A stretch of DNA of 64,000 bases from Calidifontimicrobium sp035325925 (GCF_035325925.1 NZ_DAOKZA010000019.1:1-64000); one strand, 5' to 3'. Positions 34,042 to 43,271 are shown, numbered from the stretch's first letter. Notes: generated from the sequence alone by a model not told the origin. Numbers and translations: made by a program.

Positions 34042-35309
34042 CGCACTCTCTCGATCTCGGCGCCCAGCGCGCGCAGCTTGACTTCCATGCGGTCGTAGCC
34101 GCGGTCGAGGTGGTAGATGCGGTCGACGACGGTTTCGCCGTCGGCCACCAGGGCGGCGATCACCAGGCTCGCCGACGCGCGCAGGTCGGTCGCCATCACC
34201 GTCGCGCCCGACAGCCGTTCGACGCCGTGCACGACGGCCGTGTGCCCGTCGACCTCGATCCTCGCGCCCAGACGCGCCAGTTCGTTGACGTGCATGAAGC
34301 GGTTCTCGAAGATCGTCTCGGTGACGCGCGACGTGCCGTCGGCGATGCAGTCGAGCACCATCATCTGCGCCTGCATGTCGGTCGGGAACGCCGGGTACTC
34401 GCTGGTGCGGAAGCTCACCGGCCTGGGGCGCGACGCCATGCGCACGTCGATGAACCCATCGCCCGCCTCGACCGTGACGCCGGCGTCGCGCAGCTTGTCG
34501 ATCACCGCGTCCAGGTGGTCGGCACGTGCGCCGTGCAGCCGCGCGTGCCCGCCGGCGGCGCCGACTGCACACAGGAAGGTGCCGGTCTCGATGCGGTCGG
34601 GGATGATCGGGTGCGGCGCACGCGGGGCGTGCAGCGCGTCTACACCCTGCACGCGGATGCGGCTGCCGCCGTGCCCGTCGATGACCGCCCCCATCGCGAT
34701 CAGCAACTCGGCGAGGTCGACCACCTCCGGCTCCTGCGCCGCGTTCTCGAGCACCGTCTCGCCGCGGGCCAGCGCGGCGGCCATCAGCAGGTTCTCGGTG
34801 CCGGTCACGGTGACCATGTCGGTGGCGATGCGCGCGCCACGCAGCCCGCCCGCCGGCGCCCTGGCGACGATGTAGCCGTGCTCGACGGCGATCTCGGCGC
34901 CCATCGCCTGCAGCCCCTTGATGTGCTGGTCGACCGGGCGCGAGCCGATCGCGCAGCCACCCGGCAGCGACACGCGCGCGGTGCCGCAGCGCGCCAGCAG
35001 GGGCCCGAGCACCAGCACCGACGCACGCATCGTCTTCACCAGGTCGTAAGGCGCCTCGGGTGCGGCGATGTGCCCGGCGTCGAGCGTCACCCGCTCGCGG
35101 CTGGCATCGTCGCGGGTCACGCGCACGCCCATGTGCGTCAACAGCCTGAGCATGGTTGCGACGTCCTGCAGCCGCGGCACGTTGTCCAGCGTCAGCGGCT
35201 CGGCGCTCAGCAGCGCGGCGCAGAGGTCGGGCAGCGCGGCATTCTTCGCGCCCGAGATGCGGATCTCGCCTTCGAGGCGGCGGCCGCCGCGGATCAGCAG
35301 TTTGTCCAT
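34038..35309 (-). CDS. murA: UDP-N-acetylglucosamine 1-carboxyvinyltransferase
   Basis: MurA transfers enolpyruvate from PEP to UDP-GlcNAc, the first committed step of peptidoglycan synthesis. The 423-residue protein has ISGAKNAALP near the start, the fosfomycin-target Cys119 in SLPGGCAIGSRPVDQH, and the conserved MQAQMM and NRFMHVNEL segments near the C-terminus. With Cys rather than Asp at 119, it should be fosfomycin-sensitive in principle. It follows ibaG and begins the run into the his genes. Confidence 0.97.
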   Translation of the reverse strand: MDKLLIRGGRRLEGEIRISGAKNAALPDLCAALLSAEPLTLDNVPRLQDVATMLRLLTHMGVRVTRDDASRERVTLDAGHIAAPEAPYDLVKTMRASVLVLGPLLARCGTARVSLPGGCAIGSRPVDQHIKGLQAMGAEIAVEHGYIVARAPAGGLRGARIATDMVTVTGTENLLMAAALARGETVLENAAQEPEVVDLAELLIAMGAVIDGHGGSRIRVQGVDALHAPRAPHPIIPDRIETGTFLCAVGAAGGHARLHGARADHLDAVIDKLRDAGVTVEAGDGFIDVRMASRPRPVSFRTSEYPAFPTDMQAQMMVLDCIADGTSRVTETIFENRFMHVNELARLGARIEVDGHTAVVHGVERLSGATVMATDLRASASLVIAALVADGETVVDRIYHLDRGYDRMEVKLRALGAEIERVR

Positions 35310-35397
35310 GGGCCGGTGGCAGCGCGGCGGCGGCCTCGGCACGGACTCGCGGACGCGGCGCCGTGCGTCGCCCGCCGCGCACGCCGCGCGGCGAGCT

Positions 35398-35679
35398 TCA
35401 GTGGTGGCAGGGGGGTGCGCCGGGGGGCGCCGGGCGGTCTTGTTCGGCCCATTCGGCCGGCGTCAACGTCTTCATCGACAGCGCGTGAATCTGTTCACGC
35501 ATTCTATCGCCCAGCGCCGCGTAGACCTGCTGGTGCCGCGCCACGCGCGAGCGGCCCTCGAACGCGGCGGAGACGATGGTCGCGAAAAAGTGGCGCCCGT
35601 CGCCCTCGACTTCGAGGTGCTCGCAAGGCAGTCCGGCGGCAAGATACGCGCGGACGTCGGAAGCGGTCGGTTCGGCCAT
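35398..35679 (-). CDS. ibaG: BolA/IbaG family protein
   Basis: This 93-residue protein has a BolA-like fold (SDVRAYLAAGLPCEHLEVEG, then FEGRSRVARHQQVYAALGDRM with the family His, and IHALSMKTLTPAEW). BolA-type proteins bind monothiol glutaredoxins and 2Fe-2S clusters. Position just before murA matches E. coli ibaG (yrbA), so I favour IbaG over BolA. The C-terminus is unusual: a Pro-rich tail ending in CHH could bind metal. A TAGAAT hexamer lies 10 bases before the ATG and no ribosome-binding site is visible. Confidence 0.85.
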   Translation of the reverse strand: MAEPTASDVRAYLAAGLPCEHLEVEGDGRHFFATIVSAAFEGRSRVARHQQVYAALGDRMREQIHALSMKTLTPAEWAEQDRPAPPGAPPCHH

Positions 35680-35689
35680 GATGCACTCG

Positions 35690-35695
35690 ATTCTA
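35690..35695 (-). promoter_or_regulatory. -10-like TAGAAT just upstream of ibaG
   Basis: Ten bases separate this hexamer from the ibaG ATG, leaving room for at most a few untranslated bases. It could drive the whole ibaG-murA-his run. Confidence 0.45.
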
Positions 35696-35757
35696 CGGGC
35701 TGACCCCCGAGCCGGCCGCTGGCGCCGCAGATCACCCCAATACCCCCCGGAGGCCCC

Positions 35758-36348
35758 ATGGATTCCGCCACCCTCGGCCTGGTAATGGTCGCCGCCATCG
35801 TGGCCTGGGCGGTGTGGGTCTACAACCGGCTGGTGCGGCTGCGCAACGAGATCGGCAACGCGTTCGCGCAGATCGACGTGCAGCTCAAGCGCCGCTACGA
35901 CCTGGTGCCCAACCTGGTCGAGGTCGCGCGCAAGTACCTGCAGCACGAGCGCGACACGCTCGAGGCCGTGACCCGGGCGCGCAACACCGCGCGCGCGGCC
36001 GCCGACCGCGCGCAGCAGGCGCCGGCCGACGGCGATCGCATCGCCGCGCTGGCCGCCGCCGACGGCGTACTCGGTGGGGCGCTGGCGCGACTGATGGCCG
36101 TCGTCGAGGCCTACCCCGAGCTGAAGGCCGACCGCACGATGCGCGAGCTCGCCGAGGAGCTCACGCACACCGAGAACCGTGTCGCGTTCGCGCGCCAGGC
36201 GTTCAACGACGCGGTGCTCGACCACAACAACGCGGCGCAGCACTTCCCGTCGCTGGTCGTCGCGCAGCTCACGGGCTTTCGACCCGCGGCGATGCTCGAC
36301 GCCACCGCCAGCGACGAGGAACGCCGCGCGGTGCGCGTGCAGTTCTGA
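35758..36348 (+). CDS. lemA: LemA family protein
   Basis: This 196-residue membrane protein has one N-terminal transmembrane segment (LGLVMVAAIVAWAVWVYN) and the LemA core: VRLRNEIGNAFAQIDVQLKRRYDLVPNLVE, then helices ending in NRVAFARQAFNDAVLDHN. The rest of the helical bundle probably faces the periplasm. GGAGG lies 4-5 bases before the ATG. A M48 peptidase gene follows after 33 bases; LemA and M48 proteases are frequent partners, suggesting an envelope quality-control pair. The molecular function of LemA is unknown. Confidence 0.92.
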   Translation: MDSATLGLVMVAAIVAWAVWVYNRLVRLRNEIGNAFAQIDVQLKRRYDLVPNLVEVARKYLQHERDTLEAVTRARNTARAAADRAQQAPADGDRIAALAAADGVLGGALARLMAVVEAYPELKADRTMRELAEELTHTENRVAFARQAFNDAVLDHNNAAQHFPSLVVAQLTGFRPAAMLDATASDEERRAVRVQF

Positions 36349-36381
36349 CCCGCCGCGCCTTCGACGCCCCTTACGCAGGCG

Positions 36382-38310
36382 ATGCGTTTCCGTCGCCACC
36401 AGGAGGCCGCGCAGGCGAGCACGCGGCAGCTCGTCGCGCTATTCGCGCTGGTGGTGCTCGCGCTGGTCGTCGCGGTGAACCTGACGCTGATGCTGGCGTA
36501 CCGGCTGACCGCGCCCTGGACCCAAGGCTATCCCGACTGGTTCTTCGCCACCAACACCGCGCTGGTGCTGCTGTACGTGCTCGGCGGCTGCGCGGTCGAA
36601 TCGCTGCGCCTGCGCGAGGGCGGTGCCCACGTCGCGCGGCTCGCGGGCGCGCGCGAGGCGGGCCGGCACGATCCGCTCGAACGAAGGCTGGCCCACGTCG
36701 TCGCCGAGATGTCGATCGCCGCGAACACCCGGCCGCCCGCGGCCTGGGTGCTGCCGCGCGAGGATGCGATCAACGCCTTCGCCGCCGGCTGGAGCGCCGA
36801 CGATGCGGTCGTCGCGGTCACGCGCGGCGCGCTCGAGCGGCTCGACCGCGCCGAGCTGCAGGGCGTGGTCGCGCACGAGCTGAGTCACCTGGTGCACGGC
36901 GACACGACGCTCAACATGCGGCTGATCGGCATGGTCTGGGGGTTGCGGCTGCTGTTCGACCTCGGACGCCGGCTCACCGAAGCCGACCAGCACGGCCGGC
37001 GCCACCTCGGCGTGCTGTTCGGTCTGGCGCTGATGGCGGTCGGCGCGCTCGGCTGGGCCGCCGGGCGGCTGCTGCAGGCCGCGGTGTCGCGCCAGCGCGA
37101 GTACCTCGCAGACGCGTCGGCGGTGAAGTACGCGCGCCAGGTCGCCGGGCTCGGCGGCGCGCTGCGCAAGATCGCCGACCAGCAACGCACGCACGCCGAC
37201 CGCCTGTCGGCGCGCACCGGCGCGCTGGCGCACCTGTTCCTGGTCGCGCACCCGCAGTGGGCTGGGTGGACGACGCACCCACCGCTGTCGGAGCGCATCC
37301 GCCGCCTGTACGGACGCCCGATGCCCGGGCTGAGCGCCGACGTGCTGCCACCGCCGTCCGACGACCCGCCGCTGCCGATGACCGGCCTGGCCTGCGGGAC
37401 CGGCGTGACGACGGCCGCCGGGCACGACGCCGCACCGCCCGAGGCGGCGCGCCACGACCCCGTGCAGCGCCCGCAGCTGGCCACCGCCGCCGAGCAGCGG
37501 CGCGCGCGCGAAGCCGAGGCGCTGGCGCGCATCGGGCGCTGGCGCGGCCCAGGCGAGCTGCGCGCGGCGCTGCTGACGCTGCTGCGCCCGGGCGGCGCGG
37601 CGCCGCCGGCGTCGGCCTGGCACGCGATGCCGCCGGCGTCGGCCGCCGCGATGCAGGCCGACCTCGCGGCGCTGGCGCCGGACGCGCGCCTCGCGGCGTT
37701 CGACGCGCTGGCGCGCCGTGCCGCCGGCTGGCCGGGCGCGCGGCGGCGCGCGCTGCTCGACGAGGCGCGCGACGCCGCGACGACGCCCGCGGTCGCGCTG
37801 CGCTGGGCGCTGCTGCGCCACCGCCTGCGCGCGCGTGTGCTGGCGTTCCGCGGCGCGGGTGACCGCGCGACGCTGGCGGCCTGCGCCGACGACATCGCGA
37901 TCGCCACCGACGTGCTGGCCGACGTGCTCGGCCTCGACAGCCGGCACGCCGCGCGCTGGGCGCGCCACGCCAAGTCGGCGCTGCGCCTGCTCGACCGGCG
38001 CGTCGCGCCGCCCACCCGCCGCCGGGCCTGGCGTGCGCTGCTGCGCCTGCAGCGGCTGCCCGCGCTGCAACGGCCGCTGCCGGTGCGTGCCTGGGTGCAG
38101 GCCTGGGCCGACGAGCCGGCGCTGGCCGCGTCGGACGACGCTGCCGCGGCGCTGATCGCCGCGGCGGCGTTGCTCGAGGTGCCGATGCCGCCGGCGCTGG
38201 TGGCACGCCTGCCCGCCGGCTTCGCCGCCCTCGACGACGGATCGGCGCCGGCGCGGCGCGTCGAACCCCTGCCCACCAAGGCGTCGCCGGGCCGCCCCAA
38301 GACGACTTGA
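36382..38310 (+). CDS. Membrane M48 family zinc metallopeptidase with long C-terminal extension
   Basis: This 642-residue protein has transmembrane segments near 18-40 and 54-70, the zinc site HELSH at 165-169 and the third ligand in SRQREYLADASAV, all HtpX/M48B-like. Two further hydrophobic segments lie near 183-195 and 208-230. After PPLSERIRRLYG, a typical HtpX would end; here about 310 more residues follow, first Pro/Ala-rich, then strongly Arg/Ala-rich and helical. That extension has no motif I recognise and could be a regulatory or substrate-presenting domain. It pairs with LemA immediately upstream. Confidence 0.88.
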   Translation: MRFRRHQEAAQASTRQLVALFALVVLALVVAVNLTLMLAYRLTAPWTQGYPDWFFATNTALVLLYVLGGCAVESLRLREGGAHVARLAGAREAGRHDPLERRLAHVVAEMSIAANTRPPAAWVLPREDAINAFAAGWSADDAVVAVTRGALERLDRAELQGVVAHELSHLVHGDTTLNMRLIGMVWGLRLLFDLGRRLTEADQHGRRHLGVLFGLALMAVGALGWAAGRLLQAAVSRQREYLADASAVKYARQVAGLGGALRKIADQQRTHADRLSARTGALAHLFLVAHPQWAGWTTHPPLSERIRRLYGRPMPGLSADVLPPPSDDPPLPMTGLACGTGVTTAAGHDAAPPEAARHDPVQRPQLATAAEQRRAREAEALARIGRWRGPGELRAALLTLLRPGGAAPPASAWHAMPPASAAAMQADLAALAPDARLAAFDALARRAAGWPGARRRALLDEARDAATTPAVALRWALLRHRLRARVLAFRGAGDRATLAACADDIAIATDVLADVLGLDSRHAARWARHAKSALRLLDRRVAPPTRRRAWRALLRLQRLPALQRPLPVRAWVQAWADEPALAASDDAAAALIAAAALLEVPMPPALVARLPAGFAALDDGSAPARRVEPLPTKASPGRPKTT

Positions 38311-38313
38311 TCC

Positions 38314-38343
38314 CCGCGGGGGACGGGCCCGGGCGCAGCCCGG
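38314..38343. terminator. Hairpins between convergent M48 and ABC permease genes
   Basis: CCCCGCGGGG is a self-palindrome just after the stop, and CCGGGC-GCA-GCCCGG (38329-38343) forms a 6-bp stem. The 45-base space between two converging stops makes a shared terminator plausible. No T-run is present. Confidence 0.4.
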
Positions 38344-38355
38344 CCGCGTGGGTGC

Positions 38356-39126
38356 TCAGTGACGCAGCTTGTAGCCGCCGGCCAGCAGGCGCAGCGTCAG
38401 CGCCGCGACCGCGGCGAACGCGACACCGACCACCGCGAGGCTGGTCCACGGCGACACGTCGCTGACGCCGAAGAAGCCGGCGCGGAAGCCGTCGACCAGG
38501 TAGAAGAACGGGTTCAGGTGGCTGACCTCGAGCCAGAACGGCGGCAGGCCTTGCACCGAATAGAACACCCCGCTGAGCATGGTCAGCGGCATCACGATGA
38601 AGTTCTGGAACGCCGCCATCTGGTCGAACTTCTCGGCCCACAGCCCGGCAATCAGGCCCAGCGAGCCCATCAGTGCGGCGCCGAGCGCGGCGAAGACGAC
38701 GATCCACAGCGGCTGCTCGAAGCGGATCGGCGCGAACCACAGGGTGATCGCGAACACGCCCAGTCCGACGGTGAGACCGCGCACCATCGACGCGCCGACG
38801 TAGGCCACGTACCAGGCCCAGTGCGACAGCGGCGTGACCAGCAGGAACACCAGGTTGCCGGTGATCTTGCTCTGGATCAGCGAGCTGCTGCTGTTGGCGA
38901 ACGCGTTCTGCAGCACGCTCATCATGATCAGCCCGGGGATCAGGAAGCTGGTGTAGCCCACGCCGGGAAACACCTCGACGCGCCCCTCCAGGACGTGGCC
39001 GAAGATCAGCAGGTACAGCACCGAGGTGAGCACCGGTGCGCCGACGGTCTGGAACGCGACCTTCCAGAAACGCAGCACCTCCTTGTAGAACAGCGTGCGC
39101 GCGCCCGCCAGCCGGATCGTCGTCAT
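38356..39126 (-). CDS. ABC-2 type exporter permease (YadH-like)
   Basis: This 256-residue membrane protein has six predicted segments, beginning with a cytoplasmic helix (TLFYKEVLRFWKVAFQTVGAP), and the ABC-2 signature region PLTMLSGVFYSVQGLPPFW with the re-entrant loop before the last helix (LNPFFYLVDGFRAGFFG). It overlaps its ATPase gene by ATGA. Together they form a simple exporter; E. coli YadGH is the nearest type I recognise. The substrate is unknown, and no membrane fusion protein is adjacent. Confidence 0.9.
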   Translation of the reverse strand: MTTIRLAGARTLFYKEVLRFWKVAFQTVGAPVLTSVLYLLIFGHVLEGRVEVFPGVGYTSFLIPGLIMMSVLQNAFANSSSSLIQSKITGNLVFLLVTPLSHWAWYVAYVGASMVRGLTVGLGVFAITLWFAPIRFEQPLWIVVFAALGAALMGSLGLIAGLWAEKFDQMAAFQNFIVMPLTMLSGVFYSVQGLPPFWLEVSHLNPFFYLVDGFRAGFFGVSDVSPWTSLAVVGVAFAAVAALTLRLLAGGYKLRH

Positions 39127-40034
39127 GCGTGCTGCGCCGATTGCATGATCTCGATGAACACGTCCTCGAGATCGGCGCGGCCGATCTCGAGGTCCTCGAC
39201 GCGCACGCCGGCGCCGCGCAGGCGCGCCAGGATGGCCTCGACCTCGGCCGCGTCGTGCGCGCTGATCTGCGCGATGCGCCCGGTCACGCGAGCGTGCGCG
39301 GCCACTTCGGGCGGCAGCGCGTCGTCGGTCTTGAAGCGCAGCATCGTGCTCGCGGTGCCAGCCAGCAGCGCCGAGGTACGGTCCAGCGCGACCACGCGGC
39401 CGAGCTTGAGCATCGCGATGCGCCCGCACAGCGCCTCGGCCTCCTCGAGGTAGTGCGTGGTCAGCAGCACCGTGTGGCCGGCCTTGTTGAGCCGCGCGAC
39501 GAACTGCCACAGCGTCTGCCGCAGCTCGACGTCGACGCCGGCGGTCGGCTCGTCGAGCACGATCACCGGCGGGCGGTGCACCAGCGCCTGCGCCACCAGC
39601 ACGCGGCGCTTCATGCCACCCGAGAGCTGGCGCATGTTCGCGTCGGCCTTGTCGGACAGGCCCAGGCCCTCGAGCAGTTCGCCGATCCACGCGTCGTTGC
39701 CGCGCACGCCGAAGTAGCCGCTCTGGATGCGCAGCGTCTCGCGCACGCTGAAGAACGGATCGAACACCAGTTCCTGCGGCACGATGCCCAGAGCGTGACG
39801 CGCCGCGGCGTAGTCGGCAACCACGTCGTGGCCCATCACCGTGACGCGCCCTCCGCTGGCGCGCGCCAGTCCGGCGAGGATCGAGATCAGCGTCGTCTTG
39901 CCCGCGCCGTTGGGCCCGAGCAGGCCGAAGAACTCGCCGCGCCCGATGTCGAAGCTCACGTCGTCGAGCGCCTTCAGCGGCCCGCGCGCACTGCGGTAGA
40001 CCTTGCTGACGTGCTCGAAGCGGACGGCGGGCAT
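39123..40034 (-). CDS. ABC exporter ATPase (YadG-like)
   Basis: This 303-residue ATPase has Walker A GPNGAGKT at 40-47, the Q-loop in GIVPQELVFDP, the signature LSGGMKRR, Walker B VIVLDEPTAG, and the H-loop LLTTHYLEEAE. The DrrA-like C-terminal segment of about 80 residues follows. The order ATPase then permease with an ATGA overlap indicates a two-gene operon. A TAGAAT hexamer 9 bases before the ATG, with no ribosome-binding site, suggests a near-leaderless mRNA. A TetR regulator is transcribed divergently 96 bases away and may control it. Confidence 0.93.
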   Translation of the reverse strand: MPAVRFEHVSKVYRSARGPLKALDDVSFDIGRGEFFGLLGPNGAGKTTLISILAGLARASGGRVTVMGHDVVADYAAARHALGIVPQELVFDPFFSVRETLRIQSGYFGVRGNDAWIGELLEGLGLSDKADANMRQLSGGMKRRVLVAQALVHRPPVIVLDEPTAGVDVELRQTLWQFVARLNKAGHTVLLTTHYLEEAEALCGRIAMLKLGRVVALDRTSALLAGTASTMLRFKTDDALPPEVAAHARVTGRIAQISAHDAAEVEAILARLRGAGVRVEDLEIGRADLEDVFIEIMQSAQHA

Positions 40035-40043
40035 GGGGGCGCG

Positions 40044-40049
40044 ATTCTA
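40044..40049 (-). promoter_or_regulatory. -10-like TAGAAT upstream of the ABC exporter genes
   Basis: On the minus strand, the hexamer is followed by nine C-rich bases and the ATPase ATG. No Shine-Dalgarno sequence fits in between. Confidence 0.45.
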
Positions 40050-40115
40050 GGGGCGTCGAAGCGCGCGGGCATCGCCACCGGGTTGCACCTGCTGCGAAGC
40101 CGCGTGCACATCGGC

Positions 40116-40121
40116 CAGAAT
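40116..40121 (+). promoter_or_regulatory. -10-like CAGAAT upstream of the TetR gene
   Basis: Nine bases separate it from the ATG at 40131, with no ribosome-binding site. This is the weakest match among the leaderless candidates. Confidence 0.35.
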
Positions 40122-40130
40122 CGCCGCACC

Positions 40131-40826
40131 ATGCCGTCGACCCGGGCGCCGAGCGCGCCGAGACCGTCCCGCACGCCGAAGGCGCCGCGGCGCACCGCCG
40201 AGCGCATCCTCGAGGTCACGCTCGACCTGTTCAACCGCTTCGGCGAACCCAACGTCAGCACCACGCTGATCTCGGCCGAGCTGAACATCAGCCCCGGCAA
40301 CCTGTACTACCACTACCCGGCCAAGGACGAGCTGATCAACGCGCTGTTCGGGCGCTACGAGAAGGCGCTGGGCGAACTGCTGCACGCCGCCGACGACGTG
40401 CGCCACGTCGAGGACGCGTGGCTGTTCTTCCACATGCTGTTCGAGCTGATCTGGCAGTACCGCTTCCTGTACCGCGATCTCAACGACCTGCTCAGCAAGA
40501 ACCGCCGCCTGGAGACGCAGTTCCAGTTCGTGCTGAAGAACAAGGCGCGCGCGGTGCGCGCGGTGCTCGACGGCCTGGGCCGCGGCGGCGCGGTGCGCAT
40601 CACCGCGCGCGAGGCCGAGCCGGTGTCCACCGCGATGGTCGTCGTGCTGACCTACTGGCTGAGCTACGAATACGTGCGCGACCCGCGCCACGCGCTCGAG
40701 CCCGAGAGCGCCGGCGCGGCGCTGGCACGCGGCGCGTACCACGTGCTCAGCCTGCTGATGCCGTACCTCGACGCCGCCGAGCGCGACCACCTGCACGCGC
40801 TCGCCAGCCCGTACCGCAAGCCCTGA
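40131..40826 (+). CDS. TetR/AcrR family transcriptional regulator
   Basis: This 231-residue protein has a basic Pro/Arg-rich N-terminal tail (about 20 residues) and a TetR DNA-binding domain (ILEVTLDLFNRFGEPNVS, then TTLISAELNISPGNLYYHYPAKDEL). The C-terminal domain is aromatic-rich (FFHMLFELIWQYRFLYRDLNDLL), which suggests a hydrophobic ligand. It is divergent from the ABC exporter and 30 bases upstream of a TPR protein gene, so either could be its target. No obvious palindrome stands out in the divergent space. Confidence 0.85.
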   Translation: MPSTRAPSAPRPSRTPKAPRRTAERILEVTLDLFNRFGEPNVSTTLISAELNISPGNLYYHYPAKDELINALFGRYEKALGELLHAADDVRHVEDAWLFFHMLFELIWQYRFLYRDLNDLLSKNRRLETQFQFVLKNKARAVRAVLDGLGRGGAVRITAREAEPVSTAMVVVLTYWLSYEYVRDPRHALEPESAGAALARGAYHVLSLLMPYLDAAERDHLHALASPYRKP

Positions 40827-40856
40827 ACGACACACCGCCCGAGCGAGGAGACGACG

Positions 40857-41630
40857 ATGGCCAAGTGGACCGCCTTTCCCTACGACAGCGCCGCCTACCG
40901 CCACGACGCGGCGGCGCTGAAGAAGCACTGGGCCCGCCTGCACGCCGGCGATGTCGAACCCTGGCCCAGGGACGAGGCGGTGCAGGCGGCGTGGGCGCTG
41001 TTCCACGCCGGCGAGTTCCAGAAGGCCTTCGACGCCGGGCTGAAGGCCGGTGGCGACGGCATCACGGTGGCCAACAAGGCGCAGGCGATCCACGCCAACT
41101 ACCTCGAGAAGAGCGAGAAGGCCAGGCTCGCGATGTTCCAGCAGGTCGCCGAGCGCGCCGAGGCGCAGCAGGCGGCCCGGCCGCAGAACCCCAACGCCTG
41201 GTACTGGTACGCGTACGCGACGGGCCGCTACAGCCAGGGCATCAGCGTGACCAAGGCGCTGGCCCAGGGGCTGGGCGGCAAGGTCAAGGCCGCGCTGGAG
41301 ACCACGATCAAGCTCGCGCCGAAACACGCCGACGCGCACATCGCGCTCGGCGCGTTCCACGCCGAGGTCATCGACAAGGTCGGCAAGCTGCTCGGCAAGA
41401 CGCAGGGCGCCGACGCCGCCACCGGGCTGAGGATGTACAAGGAGGCGCTGCGCCTGAACCCGACCAGCGCGATCGCGATGGTCGAGTACGCCAACGGCCT
41501 GGTCATGCTCGAGGGCGACAAGCGCATGAAGGAGGCCGAGAAGCTGTACGCCGACGCAGCGGCGTGCAAGCCGATGGACGCGATGGAGCGCCTCGACGTC
41601 GAGATGGCCAAGGCCGAGCTCGAGGACTGA
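40857..41630 (+). CDS. TPR-like cytoplasmic protein of unknown function
   Basis: This 257-residue protein has no signal peptide. It starts MAKWTAFPYDSAAYRHDAA and contains TPR-like helical pairs: AWALFHAGEFQKAFDAGLKA, then TIKLAPKHADAHIALGAFHA, then ALRLNPTSAIAMVEYANGLV. Homologues are common in Burkholderiales as I recall them, but I know of no function. GAGGAG lies 6 bases before the ATG. It is in the same direction as the TetR regulator, probably cotranscribed. Confidence 0.75.
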   Translation: MAKWTAFPYDSAAYRHDAAALKKHWARLHAGDVEPWPRDEAVQAAWALFHAGEFQKAFDAGLKAGGDGITVANKAQAIHANYLEKSEKARLAMFQQVAERAEAQQAARPQNPNAWYWYAYATGRYSQGISVTKALAQGLGGKVKAALETTIKLAPKHADAHIALGAFHAEVIDKVGKLLGKTQGADAATGLRMYKEALRLNPTSAIAMVEYANGLVMLEGDKRMKEAEKLYADAAACKPMDAMERLDVEMAKAELED

Positions 41631-41681
41631 TGCCCCCGGTCGCGGCGCGCTTCGCGTGCCGCCCGTCCGCGCGGGCGCCGG

Positions 41682-43271
41682 TCAGCCCTGCGGGCGCCGC
41701 CGGTGGAAGCGCACCGGCTGCGGCCTGGCCGCGCGCGGCGGCGCGCCGTGCGCGGCCAGCGTGCGGTCGAACGCCGCACCACCCTCGTCGGCCAGCGCCG
41801 CCTCGCGCGCCTCGCGCACCGCGGCGGCGCGCTCGCGCGGCGCCGACGCGCCGAACGCGAGGTGGTCGATCACGTGCAGCAACCGCTCCTTGCCGCGTTC
41901 GTTGGTGCTGCCGTAGCCCTTGATCAACCGCCCGCACCGCGCCAGTTCGTCGCCCAGCGCCCAGTGCTCGCGCGCACCGCGCTCGACCGCGGCCAGCCAG
42001 CGCTCGATCAGCGACTGCTCCAGCGCGAAGCGGCTGCCGCGGCGCCGCCGGCCCTTCAGCGACGCGACGACGCGCAGCGCCAGTGCACCGCCGACGGTGT
42101 GCGTGCCGACCTTCATCGGCAGCGCCCAGGGCTCGCGGCCGGCGGCGCGGCGACGCGCGTCCCAGGCCAGCAGGCGCTCGGCCCATCGCTGCGGCAGCAG
42201 CGCGGCCAGTTCGGGGGCACCGGGCTTGAAGTGGTCGTACACCCTGACGAGTTCGTCGTCGCGCGCGGCCACCTCGCGTCGCACGCGCGCGGCGCGTGCG
42301 GCGCGCAGCTTCAGGTGCGCAACCCGCACGATGTCGTCGAACGCCATCCACAGCGCCAGCCAGCGCGCCGTCTCGCGTGTCAGCGCGGCGCCGAGCGTGC
42401 CGTCGGGGTCGGCGGCGCGCTCGGCGTCAAGCACGCGCCGCAGGCGCTGCAGGTACAGCGCGGCGTACGCCGCGTCCTGGTAGTCGACCAGCCGCGCGTG
42501 GCCGAGCGCGATCGTCTCGTGCGCCGGCGCCGGGAAGGCTTCGCGCACCGAAGGCGGCAGCGCGGGCGCCGGCGTCGCCGCGGGCAGCGCCGCGCGCAAC
42601 ACGCGATGCGCGGCCTCGCGCTGCGCGCGGCCTGCGGCGACGCGGTCCCAGGCGAGCGCGAAGCCGCGCAGGCTCGCGTCGACGCCCTTGCCGCCGCGGC
42701 GGATCGTCGACTCGTAGGCCTCGCGCGCGAACGGCAGCAGCCCGGACGCGGCCACCGCGCCGAGCATCACCGCGCTGATCACCGTGCCGGCCTCGCGCGC
42801 CAGCGCCGCCATGTCGAACACCTCGACGGCGCGCGCGTGGCGCTGCAGCGTGCCCAGCAGCGCCACGTCGTCGACGCGGCCGTCGCCGGGCTGCATCTTC
42901 TCGGCCACGGTCAGCGCGCGCGCGCTCGAGCTGATCACCATCGTGCGCTCGGCACCGACCATGCCCTGCCCGACCTGGCGCGCCGCCTCGAGCAGTTCGG
43001 ACGACAGCAGCAGGTCGATCGCGCCGGGCACCGGGCTCAGGCTGAACACCGGCCGCCGGCCGCCGAGCGCGACGTCGGGCTGCGGGCAGACCTCGACGTA
43101 GTAGGTGGTGGCGCCGGTGCGCTGCGCGACCCCGGGAATCGACGTGCTCTGCGCGCTGTGCCCGCAGGCCAGCGCGGTGTCGAACAACCACTGCGACAGC
43201 ACGCCACCGCCCTCGCCGCCGAGCGCGCACACGAGGATCGCGACCGGGCGGGAGGCCGACGTGTCATTCAC
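41682..43271 (-). CDS. iorB: Indolepyruvate ferredoxin oxidoreductase, beta-type subunit with DUF6537-like domain
   Basis: The N-terminal 190 residues form the gamma-type domain of 2-oxoacid ferredoxin oxidoreductases (VCALGGEGGGVLSQWLFDTA, then IPGVAQRTGATTYYVEV). A long C-terminal half is helical and Arg-rich and matches the DUF6537-type extension seen in Proteobacterial IorB. With IorA it converts aryl pyruvates to aryl-acetyl-CoA. I chose GTG 43271 because GGAG sits 8 bases upstream; an in-frame TTG at 43328 is less likely. The protein is then 529 residues. A dispersed repeat separates it from the Bug gene upstream. Confidence 0.88.
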   Translation of the reverse strand: MNDTSASRPVAILVCALGGEGGGVLSQWLFDTALACGHSAQSTSIPGVAQRTGATTYYVEVCPQPDVALGGRRPVFSLSPVPGAIDLLLSSELLEAARQVGQGMVGAERTMVISSSARALTVAEKMQPGDGRVDDVALLGTLQRHARAVEVFDMAALAREAGTVISAVMLGAVAASGLLPFAREAYESTIRRGGKGVDASLRGFALAWDRVAAGRAQREAAHRVLRAALPAATPAPALPPSVREAFPAPAHETIALGHARLVDYQDAAYAALYLQRLRRVLDAERAADPDGTLGAALTRETARWLALWMAFDDIVRVAHLKLRAARAARVRREVAARDDELVRVYDHFKPGAPELAALLPQRWAERLLAWDARRRAAGREPWALPMKVGTHTVGGALALRVVASLKGRRRRGSRFALEQSLIERWLAAVERGAREHWALGDELARCGRLIKGYGSTNERGKERLLHVIDHLAFGASAPRERAAAVREAREAALADEGGAAFDRTLAAHGAPPRAARPQPVRFHRRRPQG

